A DNA stretch of 64,000 bases from Armillaria gallica. Taxonomy: Eukaryota > Basidiomycota > Agaricomycetes > Agaricales > Physalacriaceae. Where the stretch lies: assembly GCA_037576215.1 (NCBI GenBank), contig JBANDB010000006.1, positions 4,588,001 to 4,652,000 of the forward strand, written 5' to 3'. The translations under genes and the position numbers were made by a program. The notes under the pieces are model-generated. The model saw nothing but the letters and a program-made list of their open reading frames with translations. It was not told the DNA's origin and ran no database searches. Positions 9,546-20,902 of this stretch are shown in pieces (within the stretch, counting starts at the first letter, position 1; each line of letters opens with the position of its first letter).

Positions 9546-12500
9546 TTACTCACTTGGCTTATGAAATGCATTTACAGATGGTAAAAGCAAATCAATCCAT
9601 CTTGATACAGGTGCAGAGAATATATCTGAGTCATCTGACATTGTCACAGGAGGACTTGAGGGGTGCAGCAACTGTAGGCTTTTGACTGGAGATGAGTGAG
9701 TTGGAGTTTCAGCATCTACCAATATCAGTGGTGATTTGATTTTGAATATGCAATGCATTAGAAAGACTTATAGATGAAAGAGATTACATCAATGACATAC
9801 CAGAGCTGGTGGAGGCATGGTGTACCTCATTTGAAAATCCCTTTTGAGGAGAAAACATTGCCAGTCAGCACTGAAGCATTGTATTCATAGCATCGAGTTT
9901 TGAATTTTAGTCAGCTTGGCTTGTATGCAACTGTTCCATAGCTTGGCATATGATATTGTCTTGTAGGTGCCCAAGATCCACAGGTGCCTCTGCTTCTGCT
10001 TGTATAGAAGCTAGATCAGCAGGAAATTTGTCTGACATCCATGCACAGACATCAGGCCAGTCCAAAGCTGGTAATCGAAAGATGGCAGAGTTTGGAAGAT
10101 GCTGATAGATCGTTGCAGCACACTAGGAAAAATAGAATGAGCTTTTTCCAAGTCAATGACACACCAAATAATCTTACCTGGAACAAATAAGGATGCAAAT
10201 TGATAATCATCTGCTAGTATTTGGTTGCACCGATAAGGTTGTCTTGGCCTGATAAGATGTCAGAATAGTAGAAGCAATATACAATAGTCCTTACCAATAA
10301 TGGAGTCCCAGATGTTCTCTGCCATTGGGCACACATATTTTAGAAACTCACTTGGAACATCCACATGACACTATACAGGATTATACTCCTCATGCACCTT
10401 ATATCCATGACATCCTAAAACTGCCTGAATACAGGGTTATATCAGTCAGTGATCTGCTATAGTGAATGAGTAATAAATCTGTACTGTTTTTGCCAATGCA
10501 GGAGCATATGTGTCAAAACAAGTGCCACATGACCATCCTAGCTTTGCTGTTTCATTTGAATCAACACTAGAAGAAGTAAAAAAGTCTGTCCTGTCTGTCA
10601 TGTAAAAGAGCCATGCTCACCCCATTTTCTCCTGTTGATATCCTAGAAGATGGCGAGGAAAATGTACCTTGACTTTAGAACTGAAATCAGCCTTATCGAA
10701 AGCATTATTGTAGATGTTGTGGAGGCTGGAATTGCTGTAGGGTATGGAAGGAAGCTTTTGAGAGTGAAGGACTCAGATCTGTCACCAAGATGAATTTTGT
10801 GAGTAGTCAATACTCATCTTCTTATCAATTTCGAAGTAGTCATGAATATAATGAAAGTAAAAGATCATTGCTCCAAGTGGGCATGACATTGCATCATGAT
10901 GTGCAATGAAAACAGAGTATACAGGATTGATTTTCTATTGAACAAATATGAGAGAGAGATATGAAGATTTAACTATAATGACTGACTGTCCACATCCCTC
11001 TCCGATTAGCCTTTTCCTCTCCTTGCATTCCAAGAACACTGAATACCTGTGTCTGCTTATTTGGATGAAGCCAGACATATGGCTGGAGTTCTGCAAGTTG
11101 AAGTGACCAAAAGTCATCACCACGATTCCTGCTTGCCATTTGACATGTCCAAGCAAGATATCTGAAGACTGCAATGTGCACTGATGAGACTGGTGTAAGA
11201 TATTTAATTCTCTCAGTGAAATTGTTACACAACATACATTCTCAATGCCATAAAAATCCCAGAGCAATTTTCAGCAGCTGTTCAGATGTAACACCAGCAA
11301 GAAATGTGTTTGCAACAATATCAACTGCATCTTCATTTGAGTCTATACCACTATAAAAGGATTCACTATTCAGATTATTACTCAGCAATAAATCTGGGAA
11401 TACACACCTGTGAGAACATGTGAGAGCAGCATCCATGTGATCTTTGATGACATTATACACTAATACATTAGTTGCAGGTCTTCTTTTTGCGAGTGAAGGA
11501 TCCTGTGCATCCTGGAGTTTACGAACTCACAAGGCAGCAAAGAATAGCTTTTTAAGCTGTGACTAAAGAATAGCAGCAGTAAGCCTCTCCGAGCTAGAAA
11601 CCTGCAGTCAAACATGACACTTACAGCCCCAAGTAAAGTTCCTGCAATAGGCTCATTTTTGCAATTACGCTTTTGCTGTTCAGCTGACCAAGTAATGAAT
11701 AAGAGAAGGCAGTGAACATCAATGATACGATCCCTTATTTGTCCCTCAGCAAGTTTGATATCCAAAAATTCCTAACAAAGACAGTCAGAATGTGATTTTT
11801 TATAAGCCAAGGTACATACATTAAGAGACCAAACACATGAGGCCTGTGTCTTGTGCCCACCTAGATGGCAATTGTTTTCAGCTCAATGAGCTGCATGTAC
11901 ACATGTCTTCTTCTGAAAGAGCTCATAAACCTCTACCAGGAGAAATTAGATTCCTGATAGAAAAATTAGGCATAAGCTTACCATCATCATCCAAATCCTC
12001 ATTATTGTCACTGGCTTCATTCACTGTATCATCCTCTTCACCCTCATTATCAACATCATAACCAAGAATCTCCTCAGCAGCAAACCAATCACTGGAAATC
12101 ATATAATCATGAAGGAGCTCAACTTTGGAATTATCTCCCACTCCCATTCCATGGAGAAAATCAGGATCACTGTCACTGCTGTCAGGCAGGAGATGAAATT
12201 GGATGTTTGGACTTGCCAAAGCATGATCAGATGTGGGTAAATGCCAGAAAGAACATGGTGGTGGTGTTTTAGGCAAACATGGAAGGTTTGTCAGTGTGGT
12301 TTTGTCTTTGGGAGCAACTTCTGAGAGTGCAAATGGTGTATACTTTTCACAGATAAAGGTCAAGATAATTACAATGAGGCTTGAGCTCTATTTTATGTAC
12401 CAATAGTTTGCCAGAAGACTCCATAGTTTTGCCAGATTTGCAGACTTTGCATAGGCCAAACCAAGGCGGTCACATTCCTGTTGGAGTGGGTCCTTCCAGG

Positions 12501-12767
12501 TGAAATGGGTGCTATACATCAATTGATTCAGCATCAGCTCCCTTTAGTATACTACTTCAAAGGAACGTACAGTTGCTCTTCATACTCCTCCTGCAGAACA
12601 GAAGCCTTGTCCAGGATCAGTGAGCACACCTGGACAATGTTTCTGACCACGCGAACACGCTTCTCAGGTGCCACATTGCATGAACAAACTGGTTCACTTC
12701 CCGTGCCTGAAGCTGCAGGGTCTTGTCGAAGCCACAATTCCAGATCGATGTTTTCATCAGTAATCAT
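9546..12767 (-). CDS. Unrecognised multi-exon gene or remnant
   Basis: Coding-like pieces on the minus strand with plausible short introns. Near 12767-12560 lies an exon with CSCNVAPEKRV. Near 12478-12400 an exon opens with ECDRLGLAYAKSANLAKLWS. An exon spans 12345-11940, ending in a Glu/Asp-rich tract (NEGEEDDTVNEASDNNEDLD). Exons at 11770-11460 (LLLFITWSAEQQKRNCKNE) and 11460-11240 follow, then a piece near 10125-9830 (YQHLPNSAIFRLPALDWPD), and the last at 9758-9546. The exon joins were judged by eye and some pieces contain stops, so it may be broken. No domain is recognised. Its setting between two retrotransposons suggests a mobile-element-linked gene, but that is a guess. Confidence 0.35.
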
Positions 12768-13076
12768 GAGATTGAAGCACCGTTTGGGATGAGAATGTGT
12801 GATGTGAAGTAAAGCTAAGAATATAGAATAGATACAGCAAAAAAAATGGCACAGCAGGCATGCTAGCAGTAAGAGAAAAAAATTTTGCTGGGTGTCTCAG
12901 GCATCCAGCACAGTCACCCAACTCATTAACCTGCCATGTTCAGCACAGCCATGGTCACCAAATCTCGGTGACCTGCCCCTTTGGAGTACCATTGGGTTGC
13001 CATGTTCTCTCCTTGATAAAGCCCTCTCTTCTCCTCAACAAGTTTCAGAAAGAATCAGGAAATATAGGAACCCCAC
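12768..13076. other. Non-coding stretch left of E2
   Basis: Contains A-rich runs and no convincing coding frame. Its last five bases, CCCAC (13072-13076), form the left half of the target duplication of E2. Confidence 0.5.
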
Positions 13077-13361
13077 TGGAAACCTGGCCCTCGCAAGGGA
13101 CAGAAAACACTAACTCACAGGAATGGCAGATACTATGAATGATGAGTGATATTGAGAGCAAATATAGACGTTTAAAGAATGAGGGGAAAGAGAAAGGAAA
13201 GAATGCAGAATCTAGCAAGGTGGGCGAGTATTTATATGAGCAGAAGCAGGAATCAGACCAATGTACAGAATCAAACTATTGGTCCGGGTGTGTCATCATA
13301 AGTGTGCATCATGTGTCAAGGTAAGTAGTAGTCATGTCATTGAGTAGTAAGTGGGCTTACA
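13077..13361 (-). repeat. 3' LTR of E2
   Basis: 285 bp, aligning along its whole length with 18697-18978 apart from transitions and one 3-bp indel (GTAGTAG against GTAG near 13328). The ends are TG and CA. Confidence 0.92.
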
Positions 13362-13371
13362 CCCTCCCCAG
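13362..13371 (-). other. Polypurine tract of E2
   Basis: The minus strand reads CTGGGGAGGG directly before the LTR start TGTAAGCC, as expected for the plus-strand primer of an LTR element. Confidence 0.7.
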
Positions 13372-13386
13372 TTTTAAGAAAAAAAC

Positions 13387-13593
13387 TTACTCCTTCTGAG
13401 CGAGCCATTTGTTGAGAGCTTTGCAATCTTCAAGTACCTTCTGAGGTAACCAACGGTCAGCTTCTTCATCTTCTCCAACCCACCTAACCAGATATTGGAA
13501 GCCATGTCCTTGTTTTCAGTCATCAATTATCTTGTCAATGAAGAACTCTTTGATGCCATCAGCAGTGACAATTGGACGTGGTTGGGGATGGTC
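13387..13593 (-). pseudogene. E2 C-terminal chromodomain
   Basis: In frame after UGA 13596: FFIDKIIDD, UGA 13518, then KQGHGFQYLVRWVGEDEEA and DRWLPQKVLEDCKALNKW. The (Y/F)LVRWxGx(5)TW-like core and the C-terminal helix are the chromodomain signature. In chromoviruses this domain is thought to steer integration toward marked chromatin. The UGA sits in the loop after the first strand. TAA 13389-13387 is the natural end. Confidence 0.8.
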
Positions 13594-14969
13594 TCAGTGG
13601 AGAAAGAGGTCGGGATCATTAGGGAAGAAAGGTTTCAAGACGCTTGCGTGGAAAGTAGAGAAGGTATTTGGTGATTTGGGCAGATCAAGGGTATAGGACG
13701 AGGTTTCAGGGTGGGAACTAAGGATGGAATAAGGGCCATCAAAACGAGGTATGAATTTCACAACACGGTCTTTCTTGCCAGCCTTGTATTCATAGCACCG
13801 ATGTAATGTGGAAAGCATAACTTTGTCTCCCGGTTGGTAATCTGTTTCAGGGGCACGTTTCTTGTTGGCATGATAAGACTGAGTGATTTTTGCCAACATG
13901 AGATTGTCCTTGGCATCCTGGGTCTGTGACTCAATTCGTTGGAGTAACTCAGTGGCCAGGACAACTGGCTTAGAAGAGGGCAATGTATTGGGGACAAGGG
14001 GGGGTATGACATGGGGGGAACGACCCATGCAGATCTGGAAGCCAGAGTAACCAGTGGAGGAATTGATGGTGTTCATCATATTGAAGCATATAAGTGGCAG
14101 AGCTTTAACCCATCCTTTCTGTTTCCGGCTGACATGGAAGCGAATAGATTGATTGATGGTCTTGTTTGAGCATTCGCTAGATCCATTAGTTTGAGGGTGA
14201 TATGCAGAGGATAGTTTGAGTGTAACTCTGGTGAGTTTGTGCAGTGCAGTCCAGAATTTTGAAGTGAACAGTTTATCTCAGTCGGAAACAATGTTGTCAG
14301 GTAGGCTGTTTTTGCAGTACCATTCATGAAAGAACACCTCTGCTAGTTGGGAGGCATTGATGTCAGTATGAACAGGTACTATTCTGATATCAGAACCGAG
14401 TCGGTCCATCAAGGTAAGAATGCAATCATAGCCATCATCTTCTGGCAGGGGTCCAATGAAATCCATAGCGACACTGTGGCCACGGTCATCAGGGATAGGA
14501 AGGGGATGAAGTGCACCCAATGCTTTTGTTGTTGGTGATTTGTTATGCTGGCAGTCAACACATGCAGGGATGTAGCCTTGTTCAAGGTCATGTCTCATGT
14601 TTGGCCAGTAGTAACAGTCCTGCAAGGCAGCATAGGATTTGTCAGCACCAAAGTGGCCAAGGGAATCATGAGCAAGACGAAACAGGTCCTCTCGTAAGGA
14701 GCTCATGTGAGGGATAACCAGACAATCTCCAATGTACCACAGACCATTGTGTTGCTTGACTGATGTGAAGGAAACATCATTTGAGGTGAGTTTCTTGCAG
14801 AATTCATCTTCATTGTAGCCAGAGCGAATGGCAGTGAGAATGGATTCATCAGTAGTGACTTTTAGTATGGCAGCAGTGGCAGGTGGTGTGGAAGCCCAGG
14901 AGGCCCACGGTTGGATGGTTGGGAGGTCGAGATTGAGATCCACAGAAGAAATCTCCTCTTCGTCAGGAG
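13594..14969 (-). pseudogene. pol: E2 integrase
   Basis: HHCC domain: RLAHDSLGHFGADKSY ... PACVDCQHNK. DDE core: SVAMDFIGPLP, LPDNIVSD, then UGA 14280 one residue after the second Asp (Arg expected), and HPQTNGSSECSN with the Glu. C-terminal barrel: YQPGDKVMLSTLHR and IPRFDGPYSILSSHPETSSY, then TFHASVLKPFFPND. UGA 13596 follows LFLH, after which the frame continues into a chromodomain. Confidence 0.88.
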
Positions 14970-16368
14970 GCAGTCTTGACAGTGTATCTGCAGCAGTATT
15001 ATCATCACCTCTGATGTAGTTGATGCAGAAATTGAATTGGGACAAGAATTCATTCCAGCGCACCTGGTGTTGGGATAGGTCCTTCTGTGTTGCAAAGTTC
15101 TCTAAGGTGCGGTGGTCAGTGTAGACAGTGAAGTCCATTCCCAGCAGTTCAGGATGCCATTTCTTAAGCACTCTGACAATTGCCAAGAGTTCCTTCTCAT
15201 GAACAGGGTAATTCTTTTGGGCGCCCTTCAGTTGCATGGAATCAAAAGCTACAGGGCGTGCAGTTTCCCAAGTGGGGCCCCAAGACAATACAGCTCCCAT
15301 TCTCCAGTCACTGGCATCACAGGTTATGAAGATCTTGTTGTCACCAGGATTCTTGTGATCAATGACCATAAGGCAGTCAGTGGATAATACAAGGGCTTTG
15401 ATTGCATCAAAAGCAAACTGATGAGTGATCGTCCATTCAGGGAAATTTTTCTCTGCATCCTTTGTAGTCAGGGGGGTAAGGACAACAGTGTGGTCTGCGA
15501 GGTTCTTCAGAAATGTGGCGAGGTATCGTACAAGGCCCAAGAATCTCCTAACGTCAGAAGCAGTCTTAGGGTGAGGCCAGTTCATTATTTGTTCTATTTT
15601 TGAATTATCAGGCTGTACTCCACTGTGAGAGATATGATGATCCAGAAAGTTAAGCTCGAGGAGGAAGAATTGTGATTTCTTTGCATTGCAGTATAAGCTA
15701 TTTTTTCACATGGTATCCATTATGAGTTTTACATGAGCCATGTGTTCTTCAAGGGAGTCTGACCAAATAATGATGTTGTCTAGGTAAACATGGCAAAATT
15801 TTCCAATGAAATTGTGTAAAGCTGTTGTCATGCGATGTTGGTGGACAGCAGGGGAATTTTTGAGACCCTGTGGCATTACGGTCCACTCATAAAGGCCAAG
15901 TGGTGTGGTCACTGCAGTCAGTGAGATGCTGGCAGGATCCATTGCAGTGTGAAAAAAGGCATCGGTCATATCAATTTTAGACCAAAAGGAGTCTTTAGTG
16001 GCATCAGAAATCACATCGCCAACATGTGGCAAAGGGTGACTATCTGTGATGGTGTTTGCATTCAAATCTCTATAGTCGTTTACCCATCTGGGGAGGGCAG
16101 TTTTGTCAGTTTTGGGTATCAATAGTGCAGGGGATGCATGTTGAGAAGAGGAGGGCCAAATACGACCAGCATCTAAGTGCTGTGAAATGAGGGTGGACCA
16201 AGCATCCTTGAATTTTTTTGGGGAGGTGTATGAGCGAGTGACGATAGACTTGTTAGCCTCTTTTAACTTGATGATGCAAGTGACTTCTTTGGGCATCTCA
16301 TCCACATGAGGGATGGGTGTGAATATATCTGCATAGTCTGATTTCACATTGTCATTTAAGTCTTTGAG
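14970..16368 (-). pseudogene. pol: E2 reverse transcriptase and RNase H
   Basis: RT: DYADIFTPIPHV start, WVNDYRDLNANTI, FWSKIDMTDAFFHTAM (first Asp), VMPQGLKNSP, and HVYLDNIIIWSDS in the YxDD position. YLDN arises from GAC GAC to GAC AAC, a CpG transition. UGA 15708 interrupts just after, at a position where related elements have Arg. RT thumb: DVRRFLGLVRYLATFL. RNase H: ITCDASDWRMGAVL, VHEKELLAIVRVLKKW, VYTDHRTLENF and NTAADTLSRLP carry the expected Asp/Glu residues. The frame is continuous with gag-pro. Confidence 0.88.
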
Positions 16369-17043
16369 CTATTGTAGATATGCCAGAGACTCAATGTGAT
16401 CACAGATTGCCGCAGCAATGGGGGCCAAGCTCACAGGCTCACATTGCCTATTCACATCTGTTCGCTGTGCTGCACAGAAAGCATCTAACTCTTTTTTGAG
16501 CTCTTGATGGTGGGTGAGGATGTCCTCAAGAGAAGTCTGATTTGCTTTGATCACGGGCTTAGGAGTGACAGGAGATGGATTTAAAATATCAAAAGATGTC
16601 AATTTATCAATACAGGTGCGAGCAGAGGTATCAACGATTAAGGAATTTAATGATAAAAAGGATAGCCCAAGAATGATATCGGCACAAAGAGAAGGAGTGA
16701 CTATGGCACAGACGGTGCATGCAGACCATTGATTGCTAGGGTCATGTAATTTCAGTTTTACCCAGTGCTGGAAGGTAGAAGGTATTGAGGATGCAGAGGA
16801 AAATGCATTGGATACTTGCATGACATTTGGTAAGGGGCAGAAGCAAAGTTGTAGATCCTTGGCCAGAGTTTCATGGATTATAACTATGTGAGAACCAGGA
16901 TCAACAAGTGCATTCAACAGGCGACAGGAATAAGGGGATGCAGGGTCATCAATGGCACAGCACCAAAATAAATGAGGAAGTGAGAAAGGGATGGAGGGAG
17001 AAAGTGTGGCAACAGGAGGGACACTCACAAATCTGGAATCATT
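16369..17043 (-). pseudogene. pro: E2 protease region
   Basis: In the same frame as gag. The active site is in NALVDPGSHIVIIHETLA: D-P-G in place of the usual D-S/T/N-G. The second half shows ADIILGLSFLSLNSLIVD, the typical hydrophobic closing segment. About 60 residues of charged linker follow before TAG 16371. Pro at the second motif position would probably weaken catalysis; this is inference. Confidence 0.7.
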
Positions 17044-18249
17044 TTAGTCCAATGAAGTATCATTCAATTGGAACCAGGAGTCCAGCATTGACTGGGTGTG
17101 ATTGTTGGAGGGCAGAATAGCAGCAGTGGGTGGTGCAAGCTGTGGTTGGGCAGGATATGTAGGAGGATAAGAATGAGAGTGTACAATTTGTGGTGGGGGA
17201 GGAGGGACATTGTACTGAGGAGGGGCAGGAGCATTCTCAGAGGGGATATGGGTAGCGGCAACAGCTTGAACAGGCTGCGCAAATTTGAGGGGATGATTAG
17301 GAGGCAGGGCATTACGAGCATTATCGACATTGGCTTGTGTGAGGGTTCTATAGCCCATGGGGGAGGGGAATCCATTTTGGCAATCCTTTTTGTTGTGGTT
17401 GACAAAAAATTGTCAACATTTGTTACAGCCAAAGTACAGCCATAGAAGTGCACATTTGGAATTGGTGATCTGTGGCAATCGTGGTCGACTGGAGTAAGAA
17501 GGGACAGGATTAGGCGCATTGTTATTAGAGGAGGGAGGTTGGTTTGGGGGATTTCCAGAGCGGGAGGAGTCGCTGAAGCCGGCAGATGATGATGAGCGTT
17601 TCTTATCATTGCTGATAATTTTTTGCACAACTTCCTCAGCTTCCGCCTTTCTCATCTCCTTTTCACATGTGCATCTCTCATCAACGATGATGACAAGGTT
17701 GACCCAAGTATCGAGGTCCTTCTCAGCTGTGATCTTTTTGTTGTCGTTGATCTCTGAGCTTAGAAGGGGGTCCATTGCCAATTCCAGTTGGGTGCGGAGG
17801 CAGTCATCATCGAGATGGAAGGTAGAACCAGTGAGGGCAGAGTTATCGTTTATCATGGAGTTGGCGAGGTCAGCGAAGGAGCCAGTACCTTGCATGATGG
17901 ACAAGAGACGAGATTGGCAGAGTTTTTGCCATGTTGATGGCAGCCATTTAGTTATGCATTTGGTCAAGAAATCCTTGAAGAACAGTTTGTTGAGCTCTAA
18001 GTGATTCGCTTGGTACTACAACGCGACACGGTGGGGTTTGATGCCACCAGCGATGTTGGTGACATAGTTCTCAGCTTACAAACTCTCCTTGTTGGTGAAA
18101 TAAGTGTGGCAACAAGTAGCCCAGTTGAGCCAATGGTCCTTGTTAGGCATCTTCTCGCCCACGAGCATCATGGGGACCTTCTTGGGCATGGTCTGCATGA
18201 CTTCAGGGTAGACACAGGCAGTGGGGTGGGAGACAGTGGTGGCAGACAT
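17044..18249 (-). pseudogene. gag: E2 gag with CCHC knuckle
   Basis: ATG 18249 opens a capsid-like protein (MSATTVSHPTACVYPEVMQ, then KDHWLNWATCCHTYF), a pattern familiar from Agaricomycete gypsy gags. In-frame stops are TAA 18078, TAG 18018, TGA 17412 and TAA 17046; each can come from one C-to-T or G-to-A change. The zinc knuckle reads CNKC-stop-QFFVNHNKKDC. With Arg at the stop it is C-x2-C-x6-H-x4-C, so UGA 17412 falls inside the nucleocapsid motif. A Pro-rich spacer (PPQYNVPPPPPQ) follows before protease. The start was chosen because it is the first ATG of the conserved block and keeps the 1,621-codon frame. Confidence 0.8.
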
Positions 18250-18696
18250 TATGAAGAGGGAGATATTGTCAATGGAAGAGTCAGGAGATGGAGGGTTGGG
18301 TGTGGAGGGCGCAACAGTTGTGATAATGCGAGGCAGGGGCAGAGGAGAGTTGTCAAGACATGTGAGGAGAGTTCAATGTTGTGATGAAGAGACAAGGACA
18401 CAGCAGCCAGGAAGCAGAGTGATGTTAGGTGGCGACAGTTCCTGCAATGAGGAAGGTAGTCAGTACTGTCGCTCATGGTGAAGCAGAACAGAAAAGGAGA
18501 GTACAACGTTGCAATGGACAATGGCTAATGCTCGTGATGGAGCATCGTTGTCATGATGGATGATGTGAAACACACTCGGAGGCGGTTGATGTCGCGATGG
18601 ATGATAGGAAACACGCTCAATGTCACAATGGATGGTATAGAGATGTGTTCGACATCATGGCAGACGACATAGAGGGGTTGTAATAGTAAAAAAAAG
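18250..18696 (-). other. E2 5' leader with imperfect short repeats
   Basis: Between LTR and gag ATG. It holds two to three imperfect copies of a unit containing GATGGATGATNNGAAACAC (18560-18650). No ORF of note and no tRNA-type primer site is seen. Confidence 0.45.
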
Positions 18697-18978
18697 TGGA
18701 AACCTGGCCCTTGCAAGGGACAGAAAACACTAACTCATGGGAACAGCAGATACTATGAATGATGAGTGATATTGAGAGCGAGTATAGACATCTAAAGAAT
18801 AAGGGGAAAGGGAAAGGAAAGAATGCAGAATCTAGCAAGGCGGGCGAGTATTTATATGAGCAGAAGCAGGAATTGGACCAATGTACGGAATCAAACTATT
18901 GGTCTGGGTGTGTCATCATAAGTATGCATCATGTGTCAAGGTAAGTAGTCATGTCATCGAGTAGTAAGCAGGCTTACA
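18697..18978 (-). repeat. 5' LTR of E2 with promoter
   Basis: 282 bp. On the minus strand CATATAAATACTCGCC (near 18855) is a good TATA box, so transcription would start roughly 30 bp further toward gag. No TGG-type primer-binding site follows the LTR: the next bases on the minus strand are CTTTTTTTTACTATTAC. Confidence 0.9.
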
Positions 18979-19364
18979 CCCATGTCGTCTATCTTATTAC
19001 TTTTAGCTTAGCAAAATGCCTCTAAAGCCTTTCTATACTTCCAGGATACTCATAAAATTATCCACTTCAGCTTCAATGCTTTTTTGATGCTTTTCATGCT
19101 CTTGAACTTGGCAATCCAGTTCAAATGGATTTGGAATCATATTTTCATCATAGTCACCAGATTTTGAAGTCCTACAGAACCACTTATTTCTGAAGTAGTC
19201 ACATTTAAACTATACAGGCTCTCAAGATTGAGGTGATTCTATGCAAGGGGAGACATAAAAGAATGGAACCTGTTGACTCTCGTTGCATTTGATGGACTCA
19301 GATCAACTTTTGATAGGGGTATGTCATTTGTCGACCACGCTGACGACCATGCAGCCATGCAGGC
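18979..19364 (-). other. Flank of E2 with a short coding-like remnant
   Basis: CCCAT at 18979-18983 is the right copy of the E2 target duplication. On the minus strand, 19160-19030 reads SGDYDENMIPNPFELDC and an acidic helical tail to a stop. This could be a last exon of the gene E2 landed in or near. Not recognised. Confidence 0.3.
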
Positions 19365-19366
19365 TA

Positions 19367-19719
19367 TGGTGCAAACCACTTAATCACTACCAAAAAGTAA
19401 CAGCCGCCAATTTGGTCTAAAAAATTTCCAAATCTCAAATCCGCCTGAAAAGTCGATTGCCGAAGGCGGAAAAAAATCCTGAAAAGTGTGACATACCGTG
19501 ACATCAATCACGTTCCCTGCCATCTTGTGACACACCCACCAAATCGAGATGAGGCAAGTACGATATCTCCTTCAATTTTGACCCAATAAAAATTTCCTCT
19601 AGAGGGTTTGTTCCTTTCATCAATTAAAGCATTTCTACAAGAGGGATTTTTTCTCCGGTCACTTGTGACCACTGCAGAAAATTTGTCACATTTTGGTGGT
19701 GACTAAGTGGTTCGCACCA
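19367..19719. mobile_element. MITE with ~38-bp terminal inverted repeats and TA duplication
   Basis: Left end TGGTGCAAACCACTTAATCA, right end (complement) TGGTGCGAACCACTTAGTCA. The match continues through CxACCAAAAxGT. The 353-bp unit is flanked by TA at 19365-19366 and 19720-19721. The size, TIR and TA target fit a Tc1/mariner-type non-autonomous element. There is no coding capacity. Confidence 0.8.
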
Positions 19720-19721
19720 TA

Positions 19722-20300
19722 CCACGCTGAATTCTTCTTGCCCGGCATTTCGGCATTTGCACAGACCGGATGTCCGTTGCTTTTTTCCCCTGCCTTCTCC
19801 GTTTACTGTCACTGCTCGTGGCTTCTTGTATAGGCATGCCAATGACTATTACACCGCCCTTCGCTCTCCCAAAGACATTTCGATATCTTGTATCTTGACA
19901 GCTGAGCAGTTCAAGAAAATGTCCAAGAGGATTCCGAGGAGGGATGCTGGAGAAATGCGCACAGCAGATCCAGGTCAACAGGAAATATGGAGCCTACCGG
20001 TATGCACGAGGGCGGTGCGCTGCTCTGGCAAGACTAATCGCAGCTAACCATTGTGTGGAATGCGGGTCGAAATTAAACTCAAGACGACGTCACGACTGCA
20101 ACCAGCATAGTTGCAGATTGGAGATAGGAAGCCTTTGATGAGGGATGCGGTATGGGAGAGTCGAAGTACCCGATATCGACGAGGCTTGGATTATTCTGAG
20201 ATACGTTAGGCTTGGTCTTTGTCGAACAGGCTGAGAAAAGTACGTGTCGCTGCCTTCGAGACATGGCTCAGTTCACTGACAACAGTCTTCAAAGGCTCCG
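19722..20300. other. No recognised gene
   Basis: A plus-strand open stretch near 19757-20047 contains YRHANDYYTALRSPKDIS, but I recognise no family and see no consistent exon structure. Confidence 0.3.
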
Positions 20301-20624
20301 ATGAGAGATGGGGCACTGCTGGATGTTTCGCCGACATTTGCGAATCCCACCATGACTATTACACATCTCTCTCGCTGTGACTTAGGTTGGGGCCCCAACT
20401 TAACCGGGTCCAGTTTTCAGTGCCGTGGACGATATGCACTGTTTTGTGAGTACGCTATGCTATTGGATTCTGTAATACTTGCAGAATTTAACATTTCCCT
20501 TGCTTACGCTGGCAAGATGATCCCGATCATGAACCCGACACCGCTCGAGGCTTGCGCGCATCCGCTGCCGTGTCATTTGAATGATGCCCTTTCAGTTTTC
20601 TCCCAGATTTTGATGACTGGGTAG
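20301..20624 (+). pseudogene. Possible cytochrome P450 C-terminal fragment
   Basis: The frame contains SSFQCRGRYALFCEYAMLL followed by AEFNIS, resembling the heme-ligand region of P450s (C-x-G-R ... A-x-x-E ... F-D/N-I) and the few residues after it. The rest of a P450 (I-helix, ExxR) is not seen upstream, and the usual F-x-x-G before Cys is degraded. If the reading is right, the Cys would be the heme ligand. It could equally be a chance match. Confidence 0.35.
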
Positions 20625-20902
20625 TTACAAGTCAGGAAATTCGCCCATTGTATCATGAAGTCACACTGAATTTCCAGCAGGTGGTGCTCTGAGAAGTATT
20701 TTTAGCAGGGGAAAGTGCTGAACAGTCACCGTCAGCCCTGGAAACATTGCTCACCAATGTTAGACCAAAGACTGATCTCACTAATCCTCACACTTATCAG
20801 TACGATGTCTGACTGTAATGTACAAGCATTTCTAGTCCATAATATCGTTGCACAGGAAGAGTCGTGTGATCGGCGTGCCTTCTATTACTTGACGTAAATC
20901 TA

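Larger units (their letters stand above)
13077..18978 (-). mobile_element. Complete chromodomain Ty3/gypsy element E2
   Basis: Two LTRs, 13077-13361 and 18697-18978, begin TGGAAACC and end GGCTTACA on the plus strand. They are flanked by CCCAC and CCCAT, a 5-bp target duplication with one transition. Between them one minus-strand frame runs from ATG 18249 to TAA 13387 (1,621 codons including the stop): gag, protease, RT, RNase H, integrase and chromodomain. Nine in-frame stops break it (first bases 18078, 18018, 17412, 17046, 16371, 15708, 14280, 13596, 13518), with no frameshift. The polypurine run CTGGGGAGGG abuts the 3' LTR. This is a chromovirus-type element, now inactive. Confidence 0.9.

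Noticed and set aside
9546..12767. Assignment to a Crypton or hAT gene
   Set aside because: Some segments are faintly suggestive but no catalytic motif could be shown.
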